64,000 nucleotides of DNA from Chitinophagales bacterium (lineage in GTDB: Bacteria; Bacteroidota; Bacteroidia; Chitinophagales; Saprospiraceae), in contig JAFLBP010000005.1 in NCBI GenBank assembly GCA_017303875.1, forward strand, positions 1-64,000, written 5' to 3'. The position numbers and the translations under genes are program-made. Shown here in pieces: positions 51,003 through 62,400 of this stretch (within the stretch, counting starts at the first letter, position 1; the number at the start of each line of letters is the position of its first letter). Below the pieces are notes generated by a model that ran no database searches, was not told the origin of the DNA, and was given only the letters and a program-made list of their open reading frames with translations.

Positions 51003-52373
51003 TTATACGATCTGAGCCAACGGAATCCGGACTTTTACAATGGTGCCTGTATTAACTACTGATTCCACCTGCAATTGCCCCTGATGCATATTGATAATGG
51101 TTTTGGTCAGTGGCAGCCCGATCCCGTAGCCTTCAAATTTAAGCGTATTGGAAGCGCGGAAAAACGGCTCAAAAATATAGGGCAGATCTGCTTCCGGAAT
51201 ACCGATCCCTTTATCCGTAACCACGATATAAACATGGTCGTCGCTGGAGGCGATACTGACTTCTACCGGCTGATTTTGCGAGTATTTGCAGGCATTGGTG
51301 AGGATATTGCTAAAGGCCAGGAGCAGGAGTTGTTTGTCGCCCATGACTTTCAGCTTTTTGGGATTTTGGGGCAGCAGGCTGATGTCAATTTGAATTTGAT
51401 TTTTGGGATTGAGTTTATCAATGGTTTCTTTGGCCTGAAAAATCAGCTCGTCGGTACGGACAATTTCAAGTTTAATACTTTTATCCTGATAGCCGGTTCT
51501 GGCTAATCCGAGCAGGGTTTGCGTGATCTGGTTGAGGCGTTCGGCCTGTTCCAGAATTTTGCGCAGCGCCTGTTGGTATTCTTCCGGATGGCGTTCTTTC
51601 ATCAGCATCACTTCTGCTTCGCCCATGATGCTCGTCAGAGGGGTTCCGAATTCATGTGAGGCATTGCTGATAAAATTGCGTTGCGCCTCAAATGCAGTTT
51701 CCAGGCGGTCGAGCAGGCCGTTAAAAATAGCTGTTAACTGGCTGATTTCGTAGTCGTTGCCCTCATTTTGCAGGCGCAGGTGAATGTTTTCAGAACTGAT
51801 TTGCCTGACCTTTTCCGTAATGCGTTTAATGGGATCGAATATATGTTTGGAAAAATAAAAGGACAGGTAAAAAATGACTGCCAGTACGGTCAGCAACCCT
51901 ATTACAATTAAATTTCTGATAAAAATAAGGTGGTTGGAAGCATAGTAGTTTTGGGCAGAGACCACGACCACATAGGTTTTACCCTGACTTAAATATTTAA
52001 TACCTGAATAGAACACATCGCCATTGTGGTAGCGGGCCTCGCCGTCGCGGTAGATATGTTTCACAAATGCTAAAGGCAGGGGCGCGCTTCGGGCCACAGA
52101 GTCCAGATCGGATTCCCGGGCGATTTCATAAATATATTCGGTTTCGTTGGTGAGGTGTTCCAGGTGTTTAGAGCGGATATTCAAATAGGTTTGGGTATCT
52201 GCGTCTTTGTCTAAATGGTATTCGGCCGCAATGGTTGCGCGGGCGCGCAGTCGTTTATAAAAATCAGTAAACGAGTAGGTATCCAGAAAAAAATAGATAC
52301 TCCCGCCGAAAACAAGGAAAATAAAAACGGAGGTCAGGCTGAGCAGCAGCGCGATGCGGTGTTGTGTTTTCAT
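51003..52373 (-). CDS. sensor histidine kinase
   Basis: 456 aa. TM1 at about 8-30 and TM2 at about 152-175 enclose an extracytoplasmic domain of about 120 residues. HAMP (about 176-228: FDPIKRITEKVRQISSENIHLRLQ). HisKA: H in FISNASHEFGTPLTSIMGEAEVML (about 243; unusual FGTP where RTP is typical). HATPase: NILTNACKYS, VTDKGIGIPEADLPYIFEPFFRA and GYGIGLPLTKTI. The ATG overlaps the stop of the response-regulator gene by 4 bases, so they form one operon and signal to each other. Confidence 0.96.
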   Translation of the reverse strand: MKTQHRIALLLSLTSVFIFLVFGGSIYFFLDTYSFTDFYKRLRARATIAAEYHLDKDADTQTYLNIRSKHLEHLTNETEYIYEIARESDLDSVARSAPLPLAFVKHIYRDGEARYHNGDVFYSGIKYLSQGKTYVVVVSAQNYYASNHLIFIRNLIVIGLLTVLAVIFYLSFYFSKHIFDPIKRITEKVRQISSENIHLRLQNEGNDYEISQLTAIFNGLLDRLETAFEAQRNFISNASHEFGTPLTSIMGEAEVMLMKERHPEEYQQALRKILEQAERLNQITQTLLGLARTGYQDKSIKLEIVRTDELIFQAKETIDKLNPKNQIQIDISLLPQNPKKLKVMGDKQLLLLAFSNILTNACKYSQNQPVEVSIASSDDHVYIVVTDKGIGIPEADLPYIFEPFFRASNTLKFEGYGIGLPLTKTIINMHQGQLQVESVVNTGTIVKVRIPLAQIV

Positions 52374-53065
52374 GCTTCTTTGAGTACGTAGCCCATCCCG
52401 ACGACGGTATGGATCAGCTTGGGTTCATAATTGGCATCGAGTTTTTTGCGCAGGTAATTGATGTAAACATCCACGACATTGGTACCGAGGTTGAAGTTGA
52501 TATCCCAGGCACTTTCTAAGAGGTCCATGCGCGACAGCACGCGTCCCCGGTTTTTAATCAGGGCCAGCAGCAGTCGGTATTCGGTAGCGGTAAGGGTAAT
52601 GAAATCGCCGTTGCGCTCCACGGTTTTGGCGTTGTCGTCAACATTGAGGTTGGCGATGCTGTAAATATTTTCTTTGTTGAGCGTTTCGGCGGCATTGCCA
52701 AGGGCGCTGCGGCGCAAGAGGGCTTTAATGCGCGCCAGCAGTTCGACGAATTTGAAAGGTTTGCCGAGGTAGTCGTCGCCGCCGGAGTTCAGGCCCAGGG
52801 CAATATTATCGGATGTATTGAGGGCCGTGAGGAAAAGAATCGGGGTCTGGATGCCTTTGCTGCGCAGCTCGCGGCAAACGTCGATACCGTTTTTATCGGG
52901 CAGCATAATATCCAGGATGAGCAGGTCGTAGGGATTGTTTTCCGCCATCGAGATACCCATGCTGCCATCGAGGGCAACCGAGACGTCGTAATCTTCCTCC
53001 GTCAGGCCTTTTTTAATAAAACTGACGACATTGATTTCATCTTCGATAAGCAGGATGTTTTTCAT
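52370..53065 (-). CDS. OmpR-type response regulator
   Basis: 231 aa from MKNILLIEDEINVVSF. Receiver domain: acidic pair E8-D9, phospho-acceptor D52 (LLILDIMLPDKNG), T80 (LFLTAL) and K102 (LGKPFKF). C-terminal winged helix (about 135-230): FITLTATEYRLLLALIKNRGRVLSRMDLLESAWD, NVVDVYINYLRKKLDANYEPKLIHTVVGMGYVL. Transcription factor controlled by the kinase encoded in the overlapping downstream gene. Confidence 0.97.
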   Translation of the reverse strand: MKNILLIEDEINVVSFIKKGLTEEDYDVSVALDGSMGISMAENNPYDLLILDIMLPDKNGIDVCRELRSKGIQTPILFLTALNTSDNIALGLNSGGDDYLGKPFKFVELLARIKALLRRSALGNAAETLNKENIYSIANLNVDDNAKTVERNGDFITLTATEYRLLLALIKNRGRVLSRMDLLESAWDINFNLGTNVVDVYINYLRKKLDANYEPKLIHTVVGMGYVLKEA

Positions 53066-53238
53066 GTTGTGCGGGTTTTTGCTGCTCCCGGGCGACGGCA
53101 AATATAAGGGCTGCGAAGCTACCAATGGAAATTGGGTGAAGAAATAGTGCCTTTGTCACTTATGGCGCTTGCGAGCGATGTGGTTTTTATGGTTATATAT
53201 CAGCACAACAGGTACGGTGGGGAGGCAGTACAATCTAC

Positions 53239-56200
53239 TCAGCGCAACACGCCCACTTTCCCGGCTGCGAGGGTATGGCCCAGGGCATCCTGCACCTGAT
53301 AATAATACAGGCCCGGGCTGAGGGCAGATACCGGTATACGGGTGCTGCCCTCGCCGTCGGGAAGCACGGTGCTTTGATGCAATCGGCCGGCCACGTCATA
53401 GAGCAGCAAACGGGCTTCCCCGCGTTGTGCTTCAGGGCGCAGCAGCGTCAGGGCATGGCTTGCGGGGTTGGGAAAGAGCTGGACGGGCGAAGGCGCGAGG
53501 GCGACGGGGGCGGATACCGTCACGCCCACATTTGCCGCTCCCGTGCGGGTGCAGCCGCGCGCGTCGGTGATGGTATATGCGTAGGCGCCGGGCGGCAGCC
53601 CGAAATTGGGGTTTTGCGTTGCGCCCGATGCCCAGGCAAGCATATACGGCGCGGTACCGCCCGAAGGAAACACGGATATGATCCCATCGGAAGCCGTCAT
53701 GGCACTGGCATTTTGCACCACCACACTTTCCGAAAGGGGTTGCGGCGCGCCTAATACCGCCTGTATTGCGCCCTTGCAACCGTAGCTGTCTGTCGCACTG
53801 ACGCTGTATATTCCCGGCGGCAGGCTATCGCGGATGCCCGTAAAAACGCCATCGGCCCATTGGTAGATGAAGGGTGAGTGTCCGCCGCTGATTTGTACTG
53901 CCAAATAGCCGTCGGATGCGTCCGCGCAGGAGACCGGCAGGCTGTCGAGCGCCACAGACAGCGTGCCGTACAGGCCCACTTCGTATAGTTGCGTGACTTT
54001 GCAATTGCTCTCGTCGGCGATGGTGAGGGTGTAAAAACCGGGTTCGAGGTTTTGTTGCACGGGGCCACTACCGCCGTGGCTCCATTGGTAGCCGTAGGGG
54101 GCGCTGCCGCCCTGCACTGAAACCGCAATACTGCCCCCTTGCGCACTGCCACAGTCTGCCGGCGTCAGGTCGGCGCTGATCTGCATCCCGTTGTTGGCGA
54201 GCAGGGAAATGGTATCGAGCAGTTGAGCGGTATAGTCGTCGGTAATGGTGAAATAATATTCGCCGGGCGGGAGGTCGGTATTACCCGTGCCGGTGGCGCC
54301 GGTGGCAGCATTGGTCCACTGATACACCAGTTCCTGGCAGGCGCCTTGCACATTGAAGTAGACAGCGCCTAATTGCGCCGGATTGCAGGGGGGCAAAATA
54401 TTGGGTGGGCCGGCAAACTGTATTGCGGCGGATGATCCCTGAAATTCGTAAGCGCCGATGTCTATGGTATTTCCGGCAAGACGCGGCTGGTTAGCCAGGT
54501 CATTGGCCAATGGCGTGATGCCCTGAAGGGTACCGGCGTCTATGAGTTTGGAGCAGGAGGAGGGGCGGAAGTTGTAGGGCGCTTCAAAATCAAACCATGA
54601 AATTTGTAACAACTGTGCACACAGATCGTTGGGGATGCCCGTACAAGGCGTTTGAATGGCACAGTTTTGAAGCTGGCCGAATGGCGTTTTAAAGTTGATA
54701 AGCACCTCAGGATAATTATGATAAAATACACAATTCTGCGCTTTAGCGTATCTGGCACTGGGTGAAAAAGTAATAACCTTATTAATATTTTCAAAGAATG
54801 TACAATTATTGTAAAAACACGTTATCATACTATTATGCGTAAGCCGATTAAACATAGTCAATTTATTTAGCTCGAACAGACAATTTTCTATCTGCATACT
54901 ATTGCCCCCTCCGAAGACCACATCCAGCACATTTCTCGTAAAAGTACTATTTGAAATACGTGTAATCTTTGATTCCGTAAATTCAGAACTGATGAGGGTG
55001 TAATTCCCACTAAAGGAATTACTTTCACTAAATCCGACATTGTCAATAAAATCACAATTATTAATAGAAATATTATCCAGACCAATAAATATAAAATTCG
55101 TTACCGCATAATTTTTTTCAAAACGACATTTTTGTATCTGCATATTCGTGGGGATACCTGTAACCAACGAACTGGAATTCAATTCAATATCAACTACCGA
55201 AGTTTGAGTACTTTCAACATGAGTTCCGATACAATTTTTAATAAGGGTATTGGCTAATAAAAAGGTACCACTGAATCCGGTAGTACTAACATCTGAAAAC
55301 GCGGCGCCCATTCTTGCCTTACATGCATCGAAAACACAATTATCAATACGCGTTTTTGAGCCTGCCGGTCCGCGATCTGCATAAATGATAAATCCGCCTC
55401 CACTAGCATCCGCCCTATTGTTCAAAAATGTTGTATTTAATATATCCATCCGGTCCTGCCCGTCAGAATCATCAAAGTGGAATCCGCCGCCGTTGACAGC
55501 CCTGTTATTTTCAAAAAAACAGTTGCCGAAATCAGGCGAACGCTCTACCATACTGCCTCCATAACGCGCTACTGCGCCGCCTTCATAGGCTGTATTATTG
55601 TAAAATTTACAATCTATAAAACGGGTAGCAACAGACCCGTTATAACCGGCAGTCATAAAGACCGCTCCACCTCTTAAAACAGCTTTATTATTCCGAAATA
55701 CACAGTGAACAAAATCGGGGAAACCATTCCCGTTATTAGCATTGATAAATACAGCGCCACCATTTTGCAAAGAAGAAAACTCATCTGAGATGACCGCAAT
55801 ATTGGCTGCGCCATCTTCAAAAACAAAACCGTCAATTAGTGTTCCTTCTTCCGGAAAATTCAAATACATGATGTTGTAAGAATTATCGAATTGTATGCCA
55901 AACAACCCGATATCGCCACTTAATACGGCAGGATACGCTACCCAGTCGCGCTGCATAGCACTGCTTTCAGTGCCTGTAAAACCACCTAATAATACCACAC
56001 GCGAAGGCACATCAAAACGAGCGAGGCGGTTATTCGTAAATGTCGGATAATACACCCCCTGCGCCACCCATACGCTATCGCCCGCCTGGGCTGCGGAAAG
56101 GGCTTGTTGTAAAAAAGGGAAGGCATTGGGCCAATCTGCCCCCGTGGCGGAGCCTAAAGCACTGCCATTGACGTACCATACTTTTGAAAAGAGGACTGTG

Positions 56201-56250
56201 GGAGTAAAGATTAAAATAAATACAAGGCAAGTGTAATGTTGCTTTCTCAT
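53239..56250 (-). CDS. right-handed beta-helix surface protein with SprB-like repeats and T9SS tail
   Basis: 1003 aa. Signal peptide MRKQHYTCLVFILIFTPTVLFS. The start WYVNGSALGSATGADWPNAFPFLQQALSAAQAGDSVWVAQGVYYPT is the usual opening of a parallel beta-helix, which runs to about 560 with Asn/Cys ladders (NCDFIDNVGF, NCTFFENIN, NCVFYHNYP) and ends with DLANQPRLAGNTIDIGAYEFQG (choice-of-anchor Q style). Three SprB-like Ig modules follow (about 620-900: GGSAPYGYQWSHGGSGP, GGHSPFIYQWADG, GGTAPYMLAWASG). T9SS tail from LFPNPASHALTLLRPEA. The helix section is markedly more AT-rich than the rest. Probable adhesin or matrix protein. Confidence 0.93.
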   Translation of the reverse strand: MRKQHYTCLVFILIFTPTVLFSKVWYVNGSALGSATGADWPNAFPFLQQALSAAQAGDSVWVAQGVYYPTFTNNRLARFDVPSRVVLLGGFTGTESSAMQRDWVAYPAVLSGDIGLFGIQFDNSYNIMYLNFPEEGTLIDGFVFEDGAANIAVISDEFSSLQNGGAVFINANNGNGFPDFVHCVFRNNKAVLRGGAVFMTAGYNGSVATRFIDCKFYNNTAYEGGAVARYGGSMVERSPDFGNCFFENNRAVNGGGFHFDDSDGQDRMDILNTTFLNNRADASGGGFIIYADRGPAGSKTRIDNCVFDACKARMGAAFSDVSTTGFSGTFLLANTLIKNCIGTHVESTQTSVVDIELNSSSLVTGIPTNMQIQKCRFEKNYAVTNFIFIGLDNISINNCDFIDNVGFSESNSFSGNYTLISSEFTESKITRISNSTFTRNVLDVVFGGGNSMQIENCLFELNKLTMFNRLTHNSMITCFYNNCTFFENINKVITFSPSARYAKAQNCVFYHNYPEVLINFKTPFGQLQNCAIQTPCTGIPNDLCAQLLQISWFDFEAPYNFRPSSCSKLIDAGTLQGITPLANDLANQPRLAGNTIDIGAYEFQGSSAAIQFAGPPNILPPCNPAQLGAVYFNVQGACQELVYQWTNAATGATGTGNTDLPPGEYYFTITDDYTAQLLDTISLLANNGMQISADLTPADCGSAQGGSIAVSVQGGSAPYGYQWSHGGSGPVQQNLEPGFYTLTIADESNCKVTQLYEVGLYGTLSVALDSLPVSCADASDGYLAVQISGGHSPFIYQWADGVFTGIRDSLPPGIYSVSATDSYGCKGAIQAVLGAPQPLSESVVVQNASAMTASDGIISVFPSGGTAPYMLAWASGATQNPNFGLPPGAYAYTITDARGCTRTGAANVGVTVSAPVALAPSPVQLFPNPASHALTLLRPEAQRGEARLLLYDVAGRLHQSTVLPDGEGSTRIPVSALSPGLYYYQVQDALGHTLAAGKVGVLR

Positions 56251-56293
56251 GGTGTGGAAATGGGTTGTTTTTAATGATTCAAATTACTTCCCA

Positions 56294-56301
56294 CAAATAT
56301 A
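56294..56301 (-). promoter_or_regulatory. probable promoter of the beta-helix gene
   Basis: Minus-strand TATATTTG, perfect -7 box, 43 bases before the start codon; the upstream -33 position reads TTTC and is imperfect. Confidence 0.45.
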
Positions 56302-56351
56302 AAGCCGGAGCGTTTGAAATGTTAAAAAACAGCAAAAACACATACTGTACC

Positions 56352-56388
56352 CAAAAAACAAAGGGCGCCGCGATTACCGCAGCGCCCC
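56352..56388 (-). terminator. intrinsic terminator of the giant SprB-repeat gene
   Basis: Minus strand: GGGCGCTGCGG-TAAT-CGCGGCGCCC (56363-56387) is a strong GC stem, followed by TTTGTTTTTT. It lies 36 bases after the stop codon. Confidence 0.8.
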
Positions 56389-56423
56389 GTCGTTAAACTA
56401 TTCATCCAAGTTTAGCGTAAAAC

Positions 56424-59400
56424 TTATTTCTCGTTATTCACCTGTATCATCTGCTTGCTGGCGCTGTGTTTGTCGGTGCTGAGCGTGTAGTGCATCAGAC
56501 CCGGCGCGCTGAGCAGCGGACGATCAATGGTGATCTTGTTGTAACCCTTGGCGAAGTCTCCTTTTTGCGTGTAGATCAGTTTGCCGGCCGCATCAAATAC
56601 GCGGAGGGTAGCCGTGGCTGCTTCCGGCAGGTGGAAGCCGATCACGGTGTATTCTACGTATGGGTTGGGCTGGTTCTGATACAGTTCGAAGGCTTCGGCA
56701 GTAGCGGTAGCCGTTGCGTTGTTGAAGCGCAGGGCCACGTCGAGGCGGTCGCCGTTGCGGTAGGCTTCAGCGTTGGTGATCTGGCTGGAAACCGCCAGCA
56801 TTTCGCTGAGTTTGCCGCTGCGGGTAGCGCGGAATTTCACGGTGAAGGTTCCTTTGGCAGTGCCAAACCAGCTGGTGGTGAGGGCATTGCGTTCGTTGAA
56901 CACGGCGAAGTTGCGCTGATCCATGTCGGCGCCCGGTGTCAGGTCTACCACTTGCAGCTTACCGGTGTTGAGGGTAAACTGGTATCCGTCTACCTGTTCG
57001 GCGGCGCTGAACAGTACTTCCACTTCTTCACCGGCTTTCACGTTGCGGTCTTGTGCCTCAAAGTAGAGGGTACCGCTGCTGCGATCGCTGGTAAGCATGA
57101 ACTGGTTGGCGATGGCCGTACCGTCGAGGTCGCCCACTTTAAGCGCTACGAAGTCTTCCGTCAGGCGGTCGCCGGTGACCGATTCCACGGTGATATTTTC
57201 CGGGAACTGCGTCAGGAACGGATCCTGCGGGTTCGGGAAGCTGTACTTCTTGTCGACAAAGCGCCAGGAAGTGTTGTTCGGCAGCGTCTGGTATTGGCCC
57301 AGCACGAGTTTACGCAGTTCGATGAGGTCGAAGCTGGTAATCGAGCCGGACTTGTTCACGTCTGCTGCAATGCGCAGGTAAGGCGTTGAGAGCGGTGCGG
57401 TGCCTTGCAGGTGCTTGGAGAGCACCATGAGGTCCATCGTCGAGATACCGTTTTTGTGGTCGTCGTCTTTCACCGGTGTGACGGTGTAGTTGCCATACAT
57501 CGGCACTGCATTTTCAAATTTGAAGGCGCCATCTTCGATGGTGCTGGTTTCAGAAGAGAAGGTCGCAGTGTTTTTGTTGGCCTGAATATCCACCGTTACA
57601 TTTTCAACGGTTTCGAGTGCTGCGGTGGCGAGTTCACCGGCAACGGTTACACTTGGCTGGCAAGCGTTGTTGTTGTCGCTGATGGTGACGGTCGTTTCGC
57701 AAACAGCAGTGTTACCGGCTTTGTCGGCGGCCCACAACTGAATGGTGTGGGTGCCAATTTGAGTGCAGTTGAAGTTCATGCTCGTGCTTGTGGGCATGGT
57801 ACTTACAGACTGGTTAGCCGGGCACATACCCAGAGCGATCAGGTTGGTCGGCGTGTTATTATCCGAAACCGAGAGCACGAGGTCGGCAGTATTTACGGAA
57901 ACGGCGCCGGTGAAGTTCATGTCTACGCTGAGCGGATTTGTTTTGCAAATGACCGTCGGCGCTTTACAATCTTTCAGTTCAAAGCCGTATTCAATTTCAA
58001 CTTTCTCTTCGCAAGCGTCGTGCATGAACCAGTGGATGCGGTGGTTGCCATGCGGCAATTGCGGTACCACGTAGGTGTTCGGTGCAGCAGCGCTGGTCCA
58101 GCGTACACGGGCGGCTACCGAGTCGGCGCTGATGCGGAAGACTTCCACATCGAAGCGGTACTGATCGGCTGCCGGCACACCGCGTTGGTCGAAGCTGCGG
58201 GCTTCACCGACGTTGTACAGCGGCGCGCTGGCCATGTTGTTGAAGAGTACTTTATTGGCCGGCTGTACTGCTTCGGTATTCACTACGGTTTCCTGGATAC
58301 CGTCGCCGTTGAGGTCGAGGTAGAGGAGGTAGTGTACTTTCGGCAGTTGCGGCAGCGGACAAGTGGACTCAAACTCGAAGTTCAGTTCTGCGGCGCCATC
58401 CGAGAGGTTGGACTGCTGCATTTGCTGATCGAACCATGGGTTGCCGTTCCAGAATTTGGCATCGTTCTGCGTATCATCGCAAGCGATGAAGGGTTGCAGT
58501 GCCTGCATGACATTAATCTGGAAGGTATCCTTATCCGAGCAGACGCCCAGGTTAGCCGTTACCACAACCGAAGCGGAAGCACCGGAGGCGATAAAGGGCT
58601 GGATGAGCGGGAGCATGGCCGTTGCCGTACCGTTTTGCAGGCCGGCGGCTGCGCCACCCGTCCAAGAGAATTCAGCACCCCAGGTAGTGGTTTGCAGCAC
58701 AATCGGGCCTACGGTAGTACCGGAGTTGGCGCTGATATCTGCGATCGGGATGATCGAGAAATCAATGCTGTTTTCGATATCAGCCATACCCACTGCGGAG
58801 CAGCCTTTCAGGTCGGTAACCGTCACGGTATAGATACCGGCGCCGAGGTTGCCGAGCGTGGTGCTGGCGGCAGCATTCGGGCCCTGGTTTACGCCATTCG
58901 ACCAGTTGTACAGGAAGCCTGCGGTACCGCTGTTCACCTGGGCCGTGATTTTGCCGTCGCTGACACCGTTGCAAGTGTTGTCGGTGGAGGCGAGGCTTAC
59001 GGTAGGCAGCGGGTTTACTTGCAGGAGCACTTCAACAACTGTAACGGTCGGGCCTGCAACTACGCGAGCGTAAGCTTTGTCGCCATTGCTGGCTGCGTAG
59101 GGGCTGCTGAGGTTGGCCGTGTTGTTTTGTGCGTCTGCCTGTGTGGCGTGGTACGTGATGGTAGCCGTTCCTGTCGGGTCAATTTCGCTGTTGGCTTCCG
59201 TGAGGAAGAACAGGCCGAGATCCTGACCCGGGGTGAGTGCGCATACTTCGAGGCGAACGAGGTCGTCGGCGATGAAGCCGGCGTCGAAGGTGTGGTTCAC
59301 CCAACCGGCATCGCCGGTTACCAGGCTGATGGTCGGGAAACCAAACCAGGGTTTGTTCACTTCGTTGCTGATCTGAGCGTCGGAGTCGTTCCAGTCTTTG

Positions 59401-62400
59401 TAGTGGCCTGCGCCGGTGTTGGCCACGGTCAGTTCGTATTCTACGCTGTTCACCGTCAGTTTGGCGGTATTCGTATTGAACTGAACGTTGTTCCCGGCTT
59501 TACCGAATACGATGCGGTATGCGGTGTGTGCCTGTACGCTGTCGAATCCGCTGGTCTGTATCCAGTTTTCGCCGGCGTGGCCGATACCGGTGAAGTAGTA
59601 TTCACCGTTGGCGCCGGAGATCGTGGTTGCGAGCAGGGTTCCATTGGTGCTGTACAGCCCGACTACTACGTCTTTAATCGGTTTTTCACAAGCATCCTGT
59701 ACGCCGTCGCCGTTTTGGTCTTCCCAGATGTAGTTACCGATCTGGAGCGGAGCGGCGTCGCACATGGCTTCGAGGTCGCCGATGCTGTTGGCCATACCGA
59801 TACCAACGGTGTTGGAGGTTGGGTCAAGCAGCGTCAGGTCGGTGCGGGTATTGGCGCCTGTAAGCAGGTTGTAGTATACCACACCACCACCGAAGTTGTA
59901 CTCAGAAGTGTTCGGGTTGTTGATAGAGCCGAGCAGTTCGTTTTTGCCAGGCACGTACAACAGACCACCTGCATCTGCGTCGAGGTGCGTGAAGCGTGTG
60001 TTATCGTAGAAGAACTCACCGCCGTTGATACCGTCGCCGCTGTTCGGGCCGTACTGGCTGGTACGGTTGACCACCGGAATGGTACCATTGCTTTCGAGTT
60101 TCCAGATTTTAGCTACTTTATCGTAAGCGGCTGCGAGCACGTCGCCACCTGCACTTGCGGAGATCGGGTTGCCGACCACAGTGTTCGGGCGATACTGGCG
60201 GTATCCGAACTGGTGACCGGTGCGGTCCATCATGGCGATGACCATGATGCCGTCGCGGGTTACCTCGATGTCGGAGATCATTGGTTGCGCGCGGCAGCGG
60301 AATTCAGCGCCGGTTGGGCCACCACCAATTACTTCAAAGTTGCCCTGGAAGATCTGGCTTGGTTCGCCTGCGCCGGTGTTGGCTACGAGGTTGCGCTCGG
60401 AGTATTCATCTACCCAGGTTTCCCATTCGCGGCATTGTGCCAGATTCTGATTCACGCTGCCCACTACGTCGCCGTGGTTGTAAGCCGGCGGTGTGAGATC
60501 CCAGCTGAGGATCATTTTCCAGCTGCTGGTTTTCAAATCGTACTCGTGCACGGAAGCCGAGAGGTTCATGTTGGTACCGCCGTTTTCAGCAGTACAAACG
60601 CCACCTACGTACACTTTATCGCAGTAAACTTTCAGGCCCAGCGGACGGAAGGTACCGCCTGCGCAGTTAGGCGCTGAAGTAATAGCAATCTCGTGTGATG
60701 TCGGCGTAGAGAGTACGCTGTCGATGCGCACCAATTTGCTGTTGAACAGGTTGATCGTGTAGAGCGTATTGCTGCCTGCGATGTCGAGGTCGCCGAGGCC
60801 GACTTTACCAATTTTACCGAAGGCATCGGTATCCTGGCTTGGTTCTGTCGGCGAGCCGAGGTCGCTCGGGCGGGTAATGCTGCCTACGTTTGGCACGGTG
60901 TATACCGGCGTTACGATCGGGTTGTTCGTGTTGCTGTAGTCGATGCGGTAGATACCACCCAGACCCAGGTTGCCGAGGCCAACGTGACGTTTCAGGAAGG
61001 CTGAAGCGTAGAGGTAGTTGCGCGTCGGGTCGTAAGCGAGGCCGTAAACGGAGCCTACCTGCTGGTTGGCGGTCACGTTGCCGAAGATTTCGCTGCGATC
61101 CTGAGCATTGTACGGGAAGAGTGCTACCACAGTGCTGTTCACGAGTTCCGTTTTGCCTTGTGCGAAGCAGGAGAAGGCTACACTTGGTTCTTCCTGGCAG
61201 TAGTCGCCCGGATAGAAGAAGCCTGCATTGACTTCACAGTCGGCAGCGGTGATGAATTGTACGGTAGAGCCGCTGTTCGGGCCGACAGCTGCCGGTTTGA
61301 GGCAGCAGGTATCGATTACCGAAACAAATTCAACACGGTACGGGAAATGCGAGAGATCACCGAAGGAGTACTGGCCTTCACTATTCGTCCAGGCAGAGTC
61401 AACCGGAATCGGGTTATTGCATTCGTAGAGGTATACGAGAATGCTGTCGATACCCAGTTCATCCGTTTCGATGATACCGTTGGTATTGTAGTCATTGAAC
61501 ACCTGACCACCGATCTGGCCGCCCACATTTGCCGTGAGGGTACCAGTACAACCGCTGGCATCGGTGATGGTCAGCACGTAAGTGCCGGCGCATACGCCAT
61601 TGATGCTGAAGTTGTTGCTGTTGGCCGTACCGTTGCCGCTGCTGCTGCCATTTGCCCAGTTGTAGGTGTATGGCGCGCTGCCGGAGCCGATGTTCAGGCT
61701 GATAGAGCCGTCGCAGGCGCAGCCAGCCGGCTGAGTGCTAACAGTTGCCGATACGAAGCTGATCGGAACGATTGTCGTGGTGACAACCGCTGTGCAGCCG
61801 TCGGTACCGGTCAGGGTGATCGAGTAGTTACCTTCCGTCAGGTTGCCGATGGTGAACTCATTGCCCACGCCCGTGCCGTTGCCGGAGGTATTGTCGGTGC
61901 TATTCGTCCATTGGTAAGTGTAGTTCGGCATACCGAAGATGACACCTACTTTGATCTTGCCGTCGTTGCCACCACAGATGGTTGCGCAGGTCGGGAAGGC
62001 CGCTGCATACATCGGCATGGGCGCCGTCATGGTAGCAGTGGTACTGGCCGTACAGCCCTGTGCATCGGTGATGGTGATGGTGTAGCTGCCTTGTTGCAGG
62101 CCCATGATTTTCACCGTATCCATGGTAGTCGGGCCGCCGTTGCCGCTTGTGCCGTTCGGGCCATTCCAGCTGAAGGTGTACGGTGCAGCACCGCCGTTGA
62201 CCAGGATTCCGAACTCACCGTTGGTACCGCTGCAAGTGGGTGCGCAGACGTGAACCGTGGTGAGCGAGAGGTCGCAGGTAGCATTACAGTTCACGGTGAA
62301 GTTCGCTGCTTTGCTGCATCCGTTGGCATCAGTTACCGTGATGGTGTAGCTACCGTTGGGCAGGTTATTCAGCACGATCGGGCTGGTGGCGGCAGTACCG

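Noticed and set aside
57405..60677. 1090-codon plus-strand open frame (and a 608-codon one at 61158-62984)
   Set aside because: Antisense to the SprB-repeat gene; its length follows from strong codon bias of the real gene, and no domain is recognisable.
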